Below are positions 15,408-24,363 of a stretch of DNA of 64,000 bases, in pieces (position 1 is the first letter of the stretch; the number at the start of each line of letters is the position of its first letter). A model generated the notes under the pieces. That model was not told the DNA's origin and did not search any database. It saw only the letters and a program-made list of their open reading frames with translations. The translations under genes and the position numbers were made by a program. The DNA lies in NCBI RefSeq assembly GCF_006475605.1, contig NZ_ML636837.1:682046-746045 (forward strand). Reading direction: 5' to 3'. Source of the stretch: Asticcacaulis tiandongensis (lineage in GTDB: Bacteria > Pseudomonadota > Alphaproteobacteria > Caulobacterales > Caulobacteraceae).

Positions 15408-18400
15408 TCAATTTTGTGAAGCGTCGGTGTCAGAATCCAGTGTTTGTCCACTTTTGAGGCGGTCGAAGTCGGCCAGATCCTGTAGCAACTGATCTAGGTT
15501 GAGGGTCATGCCCAGATGCAGATCGACGCCGGTGCCGGACGGCAGGTCAATCGGCTTGGTGGCCCATGTGCCTCTGAGGTAGTCAATGATGCCAATACGG
15601 GCTTCTTTTTTCTCGGGCGGGTCATAATTGCCCTTAATGCGGAAATTGAAGCCCAGACGGCCGTTATCGAGCGAGGCAATGCTGGCCTCAAGGTTTTCAT
15701 AAGCCAGATTTTCAAGCGCCTGATAGGCCATGTTCTCAATGGCGGTGCCTTCGACGGCCTGAACGGGCAGGTTGCCGCTTTCGGGGGTAGCGGTGGCGCT
15801 GCCGTCGGCGGAGCCTTGCAGGGCGGTGCGGCTGATGGATATGCGGCCCGGTCCGTCGCCTTTAAGCTCGCCCTTGTCAAACTGGAAGGTGCCGTCACCG
15901 GACAGGGCAAAGGGCACACGGCCCGATACTGTGCCTTCGAATTTCATGTCGCGGCCAAAATCGGTGGCCGAGATAACCTGACCGAAGTTCAGGCGCTCAA
16001 AGCGCAGGGCACCGGTAAAGCCTTTGGTGGAATCAAAAGGAACATCCATCGGGTCAAGCAGGACGTGGCCGCCCGGTGTGGTAACATCGGCGCGTTCAAG
16101 GGTGACATAGTCGCCGAAGAACTGAAGGTTTGCGTCAATATCGCTCAGGGGGATGACCGACATAAAGCGGTCGAGGCGCAGGGACTGTCCGGGATCGGAG
16201 GCGAGTGGGGCCAGAGAGGTGAAGGTCATTTCCCCCCTAAGGCCGTTGGCCTGCCCCAGCGGGCCGTTGAAATCTATGCCTTTCAGCGTCAGGATGCCGC
16301 CTGAGTCGCCACCGTCCTTGTGCCAGCCGAAATGACCTTTGAAATCAATGCTGCCGGAGACGTCACGGGTGGCGACGCCCGCCACGGCAGGGGTCAGGTC
16401 AAGCGGTTGCAGGCCGTCAGGGGTGAAGGTGAGATTGTCTGCGGTAATATCGGCGCGACCAACGCCGGTTCTGACGTCAGAGGTAATGTCGATCGTAGCG
16501 ATCGGATCGGGGGCACGGGTCAGAACGGCGGAGCTATAGGGGGAGACATAGAGGCGTCCGTTCAGGGTGCGGGCGTCCTGTTCCACATTGCCCTTAATGC
16601 CGACGGGGTGGAAGCGCGGGGCCTCAAGGGCGTCTTCGGCGCGCAAGGTTTCAAGGCCGACGGTAAAGGCCAGACCGTCTGGCAGGCTGCGGGCCGTAAA
16701 CCGGCCATTGCCTTCGGACAGGCGGGCCTGATAGTCTGGGGCGTCGCCCTTAAGGCCGGTAAAGGTACCCTGTGCGCGCCACTGGCCATCAGGAGTCAGG
16801 CTGACAAGCGGCGCACCGGCGCGGCAGATCCGGCCGGTAACATCAGTGAGTCTGCCGCCGATATCGGCGCGGTCGGCCCGAAGGTCGATACAGTCACCGA
16901 GGTCGATCAGCGTGCCTGAGGCGCTATAGTGGAACAGGCCGTTCATCTTAAGGTCTGCGCCATAGAGCGGGGCGAAGCTGATGCGGCTTTGGGCGTTGAA
17001 ACGGCCACGGACGGCGCCATTGGCCAAAAGCGTAATGTCGGAGACCCGCGCCGTGGTTTCGGGCAGGTCACCGCCGGTCAGGCTGAGGTTCAGGGCGCCG
17101 GTGCGCTGGCTTGAAACAATGGGCCGGTTGGGCAGGGGGGTGACCAAGATGCGTCCGCCGGTGGCCGGTATCAGGCGGGCTGGCTGTTTCAGGCGCAGGT
17201 CGAAGCCCGTGTCATCTATGATCAGTTGTGCGCCCCTGGCTTCAAGGCTGAAGCGTTCAACGGCGCGCGACAGTGAAACCATCACGTCGGGGCTGTCGGG
17301 CGGTAGGGGAACGGGGGGGGCGTCCGGTGTGGCGGTGGCCAGCGCCCTTTGGTAGCTGAGGTTTGCGGCTTCGCGGCTGGCGGCCAGATCGCTGGCGCGT
17401 TTGCGGGCGGCGTCGGCAAGGCCTGTGTAACGGGCGTCAGGGCTGCGGAGGTCGGTGTCTATGCGGGCTGTGAAACCGGTTTCCGGCGCGATATGGGCCT
17501 CACCTTTGACGGTCGCATCAAGCCGGTTGAGGCTGAGGTCGTTCTGGACAAACCGGCCTGAGCGGGCGCGACCGGCAAAGTCTATATCGGTGCGCTCATC
17601 GGCATGGCCGAGGGTAAAATCATCAAAAACGATGTCTGTGTTCTGAAGGCGCAGGCTGCCCTGTGTGAAGTCACCGGCGGAGCCTTTGACAGGACCGGTG
17701 ATCTGAAGGGTTGGCGCATTATCCGACAGGCGGGCCTCAAGGGATAGGTTTTCGCTGCTGAGATACAGGTCGCGGGTAGAGATATCGTCGGAATCGAGGC
17801 TTTGGGCGCGCAAGGCCACATGGCTCTGGCCTGCAAAGGCGCTGATGTTGTCGGCCAATGTGCCGTCGGCGCTTAAGTGCGCTTCAAGCTGTTTGGCCTT
17901 AAGGGCTGGGGATGTAATCCCGCCCGCCCGGACGCCAAGCGTGGCCTTAAGCGGGCCGTCAAACAAGGCGTCGGCCTTATCGCGATAGGGCAGACGCGCA
18001 TCGAGGTCGGCACGAATGCTGTTCAGAACGGTGGGATCGGTTGTCTCTGAGATCAGAGACAGGGTGTCGGCGCTCAGTTCCGCCTGAATTTGCAGGGCTT
18101 CGCCGGTCTGGGCGTCGGGCACGGTGCGCAGGTGTACCTTACCGGAGGTGAGCTGGCCCTGAGCCCGTGCGCCATTCAGATCGGCGGGCTTAAGGGTGAT
18201 GTCGGCGGTTTTCAGGCGTCCATTGCTTAGGTGCGCATCGCCTGTGCCGGCAAAACGGCCATAGGCGGTGTGGGCTGTGATCCTCGCATCCCTGATCAGG
18301 ATGATATCGGGCGGGGCGCTCTGGGAGTCGTCAGGGCTGGTGCGCTCAAGGAACGGCTGGAGGGTGCCGAGGTGCAGGCCCTTGTCGTCATAGGTGAAGC

Positions 18401-18977
18401 TCAGTTCGGGGCGATTAAGGGTAATCTGTTTGATGCGCGCCAGAGGCAGGCCCGCCTTGAACAGGCTGAGCTCGTAATCAACTGAAAAGTCCTTTAGTAC
18501 CAGATCAGGCTCTTCGGGCAGGCCGATAACCGCATGGCCGGTGACGCGTTTCAGGCTGAGGCGTTCGATGTGGATTTCGGCAGGTATGCCCTGACGGCCA
18601 AGCCAGCCTTCGGCCAGTTCGCGGGCAATATCCTTGCGCGCGGCGACGGCCAGAACCCCCAGGGCGGCCGTACCCAGAAGGGTGAGCATCAACCAGCCGC
18701 GGGCGCGGGATTTAGGTTTCGGACGGCGCGGCGGGGGAAGGCTGCCGCCGCCGTGACCCTCATCGGCATTGCCGTTACCGCCGTTGCCCGGCGTCGGGTC
18801 AGGTGTGGGTTTTTTGCGTGCGCCTTTCGGGCCTTTGCCGTTCGGGCTTACGGCGCGGGTAAAGGCGACCATCGGCGGCAGGCGCACAGGAAACAGCAGG
18901 TCATTATCCCTGTCTGTGGGCCTGTCTTCGGCCTGATCACCGGACAAATCCAAAGGGGGTAATCTCGTAGAGGGCAC
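15408..18977 (-). CDS. ydbH: YdbH-like AsmA/TamB-type intermembrane phospholipid transport protein (GTG start)
   Basis: A 1189-residue inner-membrane-anchored protein. The GTG at 18977 starts a Pro/Gly-rich, basic cytoplasmic segment of about 90 residues, then one transmembrane helix (about 94-112, GWLMLTLLGTAALGVLAVAA), then a very long periplasmic region of alternating beta strands with the AsmA-like start and the DUF748/YdbH-type C-terminus (VEGTAIENMAYQALENLAYENLEASI, then MTLNLDQLLQDLADFDRL). Such proteins form hydrophobic grooves spanning the periplasm that carry phospholipids to the outer membrane. The extended Pro/Gly cytoplasmic tail is unlike E. coli YdbH (about 880 residues). Operon with ynbE and ydbL. 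Confidence 0.88.
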   Translation of the reverse strand: MPSTRLPPLDLSGDQAEDRPTDRDNDLLFPVRLPPMVAFTRAVSPNGKGPKGARKKPTPDPTPGNGGNGNADEGHGGGSLPPPRRPKPKSRARGWLMLTLLGTAALGVLAVAARKDIARELAEGWLGRQGIPAEIHIERLSLKRVTGHAVIGLPEEPDLVLKDFSVDYELSLFKAGLPLARIKQITLNRPELSFTYDDKGLHLGTLQPFLERTSPDDSQSAPPDIILIRDARITAHTAYGRFAGTGDAHLSNGRLKTADITLKPADLNGARAQGQLTSGKVHLRTVPDAQTGEALQIQAELSADTLSLISETTDPTVLNSIRADLDARLPYRDKADALFDGPLKATLGVRAGGITSPALKAKQLEAHLSADGTLADNISAFAGQSHVALRAQSLDSDDISTRDLYLSSENLSLEARLSDNAPTLQITGPVKGSAGDFTQGSLRLQNTDIVFDDFTLGHADERTDIDFAGRARSGRFVQNDLSLNRLDATVKGEAHIAPETGFTARIDTDLRSPDARYTGLADAARKRASDLAASREAANLSYQRALATATPDAPPVPLPPDSPDVMVSLSRAVERFSLEARGAQLIIDDTGFDLRLKQPARLIPATGGRILVTPLPNRPIVSSQRTGALNLSLTGGDLPETTARVSDITLLANGAVRGRFNAQSRISFAPLYGADLKMNGLFHYSASGTLIDLGDCIDLRADRADIGGRLTDVTGRICRAGAPLVSLTPDGQWRAQGTFTGLKGDAPDYQARLSEGNGRFTARSLPDGLAFTVGLETLRAEDALEAPRFHPVGIKGNVEQDARTLNGRLYVSPYSSAVLTRAPDPIATIDITSDVRTGVGRADITADNLTFTPDGLQPLDLTPAVAGVATRDVSGSIDFKGHFGWHKDGGDSGGILTLKGIDFNGPLGQANGLRGEMTFTSLAPLASDPGQSLRLDRFMSVIPLSDIDANLQFFGDYVTLERADVTTPGGHVLLDPMDVPFDSTKGFTGALRFERLNFGQVISATDFGRDMKFEGTVSGRVPFALSGDGTFQFDKGELKGDGPGRISISRTALQGSADGSATATPESGNLPVQAVEGTAIENMAYQALENLAYENLEASIASLDNGRLGFNFRIKGNYDPPEKKEARIGIIDYLRGTWATKPIDLPSGTGVDLHLGMTLNLDQLLQDLADFDRLKSGQTLDSDTDASQN

Positions 18978-19472
18978 GCCTGTGCTTTCCGTGGGTTGGT
19001 ACGCAGGGGTACCATGGTTAAACTATATGTCTTAAAAAAGATGATCCGGTTTACAAAGCGTGAAAAAAGTGGCGGCCAGACCCCGTCGCCGCCTTCATTC
19101 AGGGTACGGAAAAATGGGTGCATTCGTCTGCGGTGCGCCGGTTTCGATAAACGGACATCACAGGAAAATAAATTCCTTGCAAAAAAATATGCGCTTCTAA
19201 GCGCCTTATTAACCTTACAGATATAGAGATACGGGACTTTTTCGTCTCCTGAGCGTGTGAGTGGCTTAAGGGATGCGTCTAATTTTCGCCTTGTTTTGGC
19301 GTATTGAAGACTGTTAATAACTCACAGACTGGCTTTTTGTGCATATTTTTATAATATGCCGAAATGAATCACCGTATGCACTTACTTGCGGGGTGATCGG
19401 ACATTTCGGGCGGTGAAGCGTTCGTAGTTCACGATCCTTTCCTTCAGGTGTGCATCTGTATGACGGGGACTG
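18978..19472. other. Gene-free divergent region between ydbH and the M23 gene
   Basis: About 495 bases. No convincing gene. 19130-19400 is AT-rich and should hold both promoters. A small palindrome GCGCTTCTAAGCGC lies at 19191-19204. I could not assign promoter boxes. Confidence 0.5.
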
Positions 19473-20939
19473 ATGACTCAACTTGACCCACGCCGACAGC
19501 CTGTTCGCCTTACGCCAATGATTTTTCTGGCGGCGGCGACCCTGACTGTCGGGACGCTGTTATGGCGGGTAGTTCAGCCCATGCCCGCAACAGCGACCGA
19601 AATGGATCCGGCAGCCATTCTGGCGCTTGAGACCCGTGCCCTTACCGAAGCGGCGTCGCGTCCCGGTTTCGCGCAGCCGGTCAATGTGCCGGTGATCGTG
19701 CGCGCCGGTGAAAGTCTGGCGCAGGCCGTGGCCCGTACAGGCGTTTCCAATTCAGAGGCTCAGGCCGCTGTCAATCTGTTGTCTCAGGCGTTTGACGTCG
19801 TCAATATCAACAAGGGCATGAGCTTTCAGGCCGCAATCGCCAAGCCTCAGGAAGGTTCACGCGAGACGGCACAGCTTTTGGGGCTGACGCTCAGAACCGG
19901 CCCGGCCAAGCAGCTTACCCTGACCACAAGTCATGACGGCGCCATGCGACTCAGGGCGCTTGAGGAGTCCGTGCGCGATGAGCGCCGCGTGGCCATTGGC
20001 ACGATTGACGGGTCATTGTTTACCTCAGCCGCCGCCCTTGGAGCGCCTCCGGGCCTGACGGGCGAGGTCGTGAAACTGTTCGCTCACAAGCTCGATTTCG
20101 AACGTGACATCAAGGCCGGTGATACGTTTAAACTGGTGTTCGACCGCAAGGTGACCGAAAGCGGTCGCGTAGTGGAAACCGGTAATCTGCTCTATGCCGA
20201 AATCGCCGCCAAGGGTAATGTCACCCGTTTCTATGCCTTCCAGCGTAAGGGCGACAAGGAGCATCAGTTTTTTGACGAGACCGGCAAGAATATCAAGGGC
20301 TTCCTGCTGGCGACGCCGGTAGCGGCTCCGCGCCAGACCTCAGGCTATGGCATGCGGACCCACCCGATTCAGGGCTTCCGCAAGATGCATACCGGTGTTG
20401 ATTTTGGTGCGCCTACGGGGACGCCGGTCTATGCCGCCGGTGACGGTGTTGTGGCCGATGCCAAGTGGTGGGGCGGCTATGGCCGCTGGGTGCGTGTAAC
20501 CCATACCAAGGAATGGCAGACCGGCTATGCCCACCTGTCGCGTATTGCTGTAAAACCCGGGCAGCGTGTCAAGCAGGGTGAACTGATTGGTTATGTCGGC
20601 TCAACGGGCAATTCGACCGGCCCGCACCTGCATTTCGAAGTGTGGCACAAGAACCGTCCGATCAATCCGCGTGACGCCAAGGTGCCGCAGGGCACGATTC
20701 TGGCGGGCAATGATCTGGTGACCTTCAAGGCGCGCAAGCATGAGATCGACTCCATGATTGCCATGGCCGACACCAAGCGCACCCAGGACAACCAGTTGTC
20801 TCAGACGCTGGCCATGAAGGCCTCACCCTATCAGTACGAAAGCGGTGAAAACGCCAATAAGCTTGTGGCCAAGTCCGAGCGTACGCAACGTAATGTGGCC
20901 TTGAAGCCGGCTTTGTCCTCCACACGTGGCAGCCAATAA
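19473..20939 (+). CDS. Membrane-anchored M23 family metallopeptidase
   Basis: A 488-residue predicted peptidoglycan endopeptidase. After a basic start there is one transmembrane segment (about residues 15-33, MIFLAAATLTVGTLLWRV). An OapA/LysM-like region with VIVRAGESLAQAVARTGVS follows around residues 73-95. The LytM/M23 domain (about 285-385) has all zinc and catalytic residues: HTGVDFGAP (H and D), GYAHLSRI and GPHLHFEVW. Such enzymes cut peptide cross-links and act in growth and division. It is monocistronic; the stop is followed by hairpins A2 and D2. Confidence 0.93.
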   Translation: MTQLDPRRQPVRLTPMIFLAAATLTVGTLLWRVVQPMPATATEMDPAAILALETRALTEAASRPGFAQPVNVPVIVRAGESLAQAVARTGVSNSEAQAAVNLLSQAFDVVNINKGMSFQAAIAKPQEGSRETAQLLGLTLRTGPAKQLTLTTSHDGAMRLRALEESVRDERRVAIGTIDGSLFTSAAALGAPPGLTGEVVKLFAHKLDFERDIKAGDTFKLVFDRKVTESGRVVETGNLLYAEIAAKGNVTRFYAFQRKGDKEHQFFDETGKNIKGFLLATPVAAPRQTSGYGMRTHPIQGFRKMHTGVDFGAPTGTPVYAAGDGVVADAKWWGGYGRWVRVTHTKEWQTGYAHLSRIAVKPGQRVKQGELIGYVGSTGNSTGPHLHFEVWHKNRPINPRDAKVPQGTILAGNDLVTFKARKHEIDSMIAMADTKRTQDNQLSQTLAMKASPYQYESGENANKLVAKSERTQRNVALKPALSSTRGSQ

Positions 20940-20942
20940 CCT

Positions 20943-20989
20943 CATATTGAAAGTCCTTCGGCCGGTGGCCTCAGTGTACTTTCAATATG
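20943..20989 (+). repeat. Stop-adjacent hairpin module A2 behind the M23 gene
   Basis: Perfect twelve-base arms CATATTGAAAGT (20943-20954) and ACTTTCAATATG (20978-20989), three bases after the stop. The interior AAGTCCTTCG ... CTCAGTGTACTT is that of A1 and A3. Confidence 0.8.
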
Positions 20990-21001
20990 TATCAAAGCGG
21001 T

Positions 21002-21047
21002 CGGATAAAACCTCGGGGCGGCCCGTTGGTTTTATCCGGCTTTTTTT
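21002..21047 (+). terminator. Hairpin module D2, terminator of the M23 gene
   Basis: Perfect eleven-base arms CGGATAAAACC (21002-21012) and GGTTTTATCCG (21028-21038), loop TCGGGGCGGCCCGTT, then GCTTTTTTT. The loop recurs in D1 at 50178-50219 with unrelated arms. Spacing from A2 is 12 bases. Confidence 0.9.
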
Positions 21048-21097
21048 GTTTAAAGATGGGCCCGCCACTCTGACCCATCAGAGATGAGGATAACGGC

Positions 21098-22345
21098 CTA
21101 TTCCAGTCGGTCGGCCTTATAGAGGGTCGGGAAGAGTTTGACCCACGCGCCGGTGGCGAGCAGGGCACCAGCCCCGCCAAACAGAGCGGCGGCTACGGGG
21201 CCTAACAGGCGGGCAATCAGGCCGGTTTCAAAATCACCGAGTTCATTAGAGGCACCGATAAACAGATAGGACACGGAGCCTACGCGGCCGCGCATGGCAT
21301 CAGGGGTGACAATCTGCACCAGCGTGCCGCGCACATAGACGCTGATCATGTCAGAGGCCCCGAGCACGGCCAGCGCCGCCACGGACAGAAAGATATTGGT
21401 CGAGAGGCCAAACAGGATGGTCATCAGGCCGAATACGGCGACGCCACCATACATCCATTTACCGGCATTGTGGCGCAGGGGGTATCGCGACAGATAAAAG
21501 GCCACCAGCACCGCCCCTATGGCCGGTGCGGCGCGTAAGGCGCCATAACCTATCGGGCCTGCGTGGAGGATGTCTTTGGCAAAGACCGGCATCAGGGCCG
21601 TGACGCTGCCGAGCAGGACGGCAGCGAGGTCAAGCGATAGCGCGCCGAGAACGATCTTATTGGTCCAGACATAGACCAGACCTTCCCTGACCATGGCGAT
21701 TTTTGAGCCGGTCTGGGGTTCGGGTTTTGTGTTGGCCTTCATGGTGATGATCATCACGCCAGCGATGACAAAAAGAACGGCGCTGACGCCATAGGCAAAG
21801 ACGGTGGAAATGGCCACAAGACCGCCCCCTATGGCCGGGCCGGCTATGGAGCCGATCTGCATGGCCATGGAGTTTGAGGCAATGGCATTGGGCAGAAGGC
21901 GGCGCGGCACAATCATCGGGGCAATGGCCGAGGTGGCGGGCGCAATCAGCGAGCGCGTGGCCCCCAAAACCGAGGCCAGGGCGATCAGGCCCCAGATCGG
22001 CGGATGATCCATCAGCGACAGACCGAGATAGCCTGCGGCAATCAGGGCCTGAGCGACAATGGTGTAGCCCATGATTTTTTTGCGGTCATGGCGATCAGCC
22101 AGAATGCCTGCGGGCAGGGTCAGGCAGAACATCGAGATGAACTGCGCCAGTCCCATGATGCCGACATAGAGAGCGGCTTCGGCAATGGAGGAATCGCGGC
22201 GCGCGATCTCATAGATCTGCCAGGCGATGACAGCGCTCTGGGAGGAGAAACCAAGCACGGCCGCCAGCCTGCCGATCCAGAAATTCCGGTAGGCGGGGAT
22301 GGAAAAGGGCCCTTTTGGCTCAGGTTCGGGAGCAGGATCGGTCAC
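21098..22345 (-). CDS. MFS transporter (EntS/MFS_3-like exporter)
   Basis: A 415-residue inner-membrane transporter with about 12 hydrophobic segments. GTG at 22345 was preferred over the ATG at 22438 because the extra N-terminus is Cys/Arg-rich and overlaps the divergent dapE start; GGA lies nine bases upstream. It begins with cytoplasmic PEPEPKGPFSIPAYRNFWIGRLAAVLGFSS and has the loop 2-3 motif ADRHDRKKIMG. Similarity to EntS-type drug/siderophore exporters is by pattern (MFS_3). The substrate is unknown. Divergent from dapE. Confidence 0.88.
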   Translation of the reverse strand: MTDPAPEPEPKGPFSIPAYRNFWIGRLAAVLGFSSQSAVIAWQIYEIARRDSSIAEAALYVGIMGLAQFISMFCLTLPAGILADRHDRKKIMGYTIVAQALIAAGYLGLSLMDHPPIWGLIALASVLGATRSLIAPATSAIAPMIVPRRLLPNAIASNSMAMQIGSIAGPAIGGGLVAISTVFAYGVSAVLFVIAGVMIITMKANTKPEPQTGSKIAMVREGLVYVWTNKIVLGALSLDLAAVLLGSVTALMPVFAKDILHAGPIGYGALRAAPAIGAVLVAFYLSRYPLRHNAGKWMYGGVAVFGLMTILFGLSTNIFLSVAALAVLGASDMISVYVRGTLVQIVTPDAMRGRVGSVSYLFIGASNELGDFETGLIARLLGPVAAALFGGAGALLATGAWVKLFPTLYKADRLE

Positions 22346-22436
22346 GATGTTAAATCCGCAAAAACACACACACGGAGGGAGTGGCTCAATACAAAAGCCT
22401 TTGCATTCAGGTCGCCCTCGTCTTACACCACAGCGC

Positions 22437-23600
22437 ATGACGAATACACAAAAACCTTCTGTAACAGAGCTTGATCCGGTTTCGCTGACGCAGAGCCTGA
22501 TTAATCATGCGTCGGTGACGCCTGCCGATGCCGGTGCCATGGACAAGGTGCAGCGTACGCTTGAGGCGCTCGGGTTCCGCTGTCAGCGCCTGAGGTTCGG
22601 TGAGATCGAAAACCTCTATGCGCGGCGCGGTGAGGTCTCGCCCAATCTCTGTTTTGCCGGTCATACGGATGTCGTGCCCGAAGGCGCGTTAGAGGGCTGG
22701 CGCTCCGATCCGTTTGCGGCGGCGGTCGAAAACGGTGTGCTGACCGGGCGCGGGGCAGTCGATATGAAGGGCGGGATTGCCGCGTGGATTGCCGCTGTGT
22801 CGCGCATCGGTGAGGTGGCGGGGTCGCTATCGTTCCTGATTACCGGCGATGAGGAAGGCGAGGCGCTTGATGGCACTAAAAAGGTCGTTGAGTGGTTGCA
22901 GGAAACCGGTGAGGTGATCGATCACTGTATTGTGGGTGAACCAACCTCAAGTGCCGTTTTGGGCGATATGATCAAGGTCGGCCGTCGCGGCTCGATCAAT
23001 GCGACGATTACGGTGACCGGCAAGCAGGGCCATGTCGCCTATCCGCAGCGGGCGCTTAATCCCGTGCCGGTGCTGGTGGATATCATGGCCGAGTTGAAAG
23101 CTCGCGTGCTGGATGATGGCTATGAGCGGTTTTTACCGTCAAACCTTGAGATCACCACCTTTGATGTCGCTAATCCGACGACCAATCTGATCCCGCAGGC
23201 GGCTTCGGGGCGGATCAATATTCGCTTTAATCCGGCCCATTCGGGCGCGGCCTTACAGGCGTGGATTGAAGGGGTGGCGGCGAAGGCGGCTGAAGGCTCA
23301 GGGGCGAAGGTTGAGGTGAAAGCGGCGATTTCCGGTGAGGCGTTCCTGACCGAAGGCGGGGCCTTTGTTGACCTTATTCAGGATGCGATCCGCGAGCAGT
23401 TGGGGGTTGAGGCCGATCCGTCAACGACCGGTGGCACGTCGGATGCGCGGTTCATTCGCGCCCTGTGTCCGGTGGTGGAGTTTGGGCTGGTGGGGCAGAC
23501 CATGCACCAGGTCAATGAAGCGACACCGGTGAAGGATTTGTATGATCTGGCAGATGCCTATCAGCGGCTGATCGGGCTTTATTTTGAGCGGATGGCCTGA
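22437..23600 (+). CDS. dapE: Succinyl-diaminopimelate desuccinylase DapE
   Basis: DapE is an M20 metallohydrolase that removes succinate from N-succinyl-LL-diaminopimelate for lysine and peptidoglycan synthesis. The 387-residue product starts at the ATG at 22437 (MTNTQKPSVTELDPVSLTQS). Metal-binding and catalytic features are CFAGHTDVVPEG, GRGAVDMKGGIAAW, TGDEEGEALDGT and GTSDARFI near the C-terminus. An upstream in-frame ATG at 22299 lies inside the divergent MFS gene and was not used. It converges, with one base between, on a short minus-strand frame. Confidence 0.95.
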   Translation: MTNTQKPSVTELDPVSLTQSLINHASVTPADAGAMDKVQRTLEALGFRCQRLRFGEIENLYARRGEVSPNLCFAGHTDVVPEGALEGWRSDPFAAAVENGVLTGRGAVDMKGGIAAWIAAVSRIGEVAGSLSFLITGDEEGEALDGTKKVVEWLQETGEVIDHCIVGEPTSSAVLGDMIKVGRRGSINATITVTGKQGHVAYPQRALNPVPVLVDIMAELKARVLDDGYERFLPSNLEITTFDVANPTTNLIPQAASGRINIRFNPAHSGAALQAWIEGVAAKAAEGSGAKVEVKAAISGEAFLTEGGAFVDLIQDAIREQLGVEADPSTTGGTSDARFIRALCPVVEFGLVGQTMHQVNEATPVKDLYDLADAYQRLIGLYFERMA

Positions 23601-23601
23601 G

Positions 23602-23763
23602 TTATTTTTGATGGCGCAGACGTGAAACAGGAATGGCGACCCAGTCGGCCTCCTGCCCCCACGCCTCACCCAGAAACGTATTAACGTCTGCGCCCAGTAA
23701 TTCGCCCTGACCGGCGAAAAACAGCACGCGATGCGCCCCAATGGTTTCAGTAATGTTTTCCAT
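23602..23763 (-). pseudogene. Short DUF4180-like fragment behind the Zur gene
   Basis: A 53-residue frame starting at ATG 23763, six bases after the zur stop. ADVNTFLGEAWGQEADWVAIPVSRL resembles the middle of DUF4180 proteins (LIGEAxGxGAxxVAIPVxRL), but the family normally continues about 40 residues with F..L.TG.AGE..QK. The stop here is two bases from the dapE stop on the other strand, so the rest may have been lost. It could instead be an intact small protein. Domain assignment is from memory of the family pattern. Confidence 0.45.
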
Positions 23764-23768
23764 TGGCT

Positions 23769-24245
23769 TTAGCGGCAGGCCTTGCAGCGGCCCTTGGCTT
23801 CGATGGTGACGCGTTCGACCTTGAAGTCGCTTTCGAGGGCTTTTTGCGTGATGCCGCTCAGGTTTAAGGCCACTTCCTCGCTCTTGCCGCAACATTCGCA
23901 GAGCAAAAAAGCCGCTGAATGGGATTCGGTGTGGTCGTGGCAGGCGACAAAGGCGTTGAGGCTTTCGATGCGGTGGATCAGGCCCATCTGCTCAAGAAAG
24001 CTCAAAGACCGGTAGACGGTCGGCGGCTTGGCCGCGCCTTCGGGGTGAAAGCGGTCGATCAGGTCATAGGCCTTGATGGGGCCATTGTGCGCCAACACCA
24101 GCTCAAGGGTGCGCAGGCGTGGCGCGGTCATGCGCTCACCGGCGGCGAGGCACAGGGCCTGTGCTTCGGCAAGGCGCGCCTCAATGCCGTTGCTGTCAAG
24201 GGCATGGTCGTGATGATGATCGTGATCGCAGGCGGCGTGAGTCAT
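23769..24245 (-). CDS. zur: Zur-type Fur family zinc-responsive repressor
   Basis: A 158-residue Fur family regulator. The N-terminus is His-rich (HAACDHDHHHDHAL), then a winged helix with RMTAPRLRTLELVLAHNGPIKAYDLIDRF and PPTVYRSLSFLEQMGLIHRIESLNAFVACHD, and a dimerisation domain with LLCECCGKSEEV and a terminal CKAC, the CxxC pairs of the structural zinc site. Zur blocks zinc-uptake genes when zinc is plentiful. It is divergent from a His-rich TonB receptor with a Zur-like operator between them, which argues for zinc rather than iron. Confidence 0.88.
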   Translation of the reverse strand: MTHAACDHDHHHDHALDSNGIEARLAEAQALCLAAGERMTAPRLRTLELVLAHNGPIKAYDLIDRFHPEGAAKPPTVYRSLSFLEQMGLIHRIESLNAFVACHDHTESHSAAFLLCECCGKSEEVALNLSGITQKALESDFKVERVTIEAKGRCKACR

Positions 24246-24299
24246 GGTCGTAATGTAGTGTCGGACAACGCGAAGTGCAATCGTAAAGGGTTTTCAGGC

Positions 24300-24328
24300 T
24301 TGACTTGAATTATGTTATTACATAACGG
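24300..24328 (+). promoter_or_regulatory. Zur-box-like operator over the promoter of the zinc receptor
   Basis: GTTAT (24314-24318), three bases, ATAAC (24322-24326) is an inverted repeat of the form known for alphaproteobacterial Zur boxes (GTTATAnnATAAC type). TTGACT at 24300-24305 could be the -35 element, which would place the operator between -35 and -10. zur and the TonB receptor gene read away from it. Confidence 0.6.
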
Positions 24329-24363
24329 GAGTAGATTGTGCGTCTGTGACTCCGGAGTTTCCC

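Noticed and set aside
18996..19226. Plus-strand frame of 76 codons upstream of the M23 gene
   Set aside because: Overlaps the ydbH start region and lies in AT-rich promoter sequence; no ribosome site or domain.
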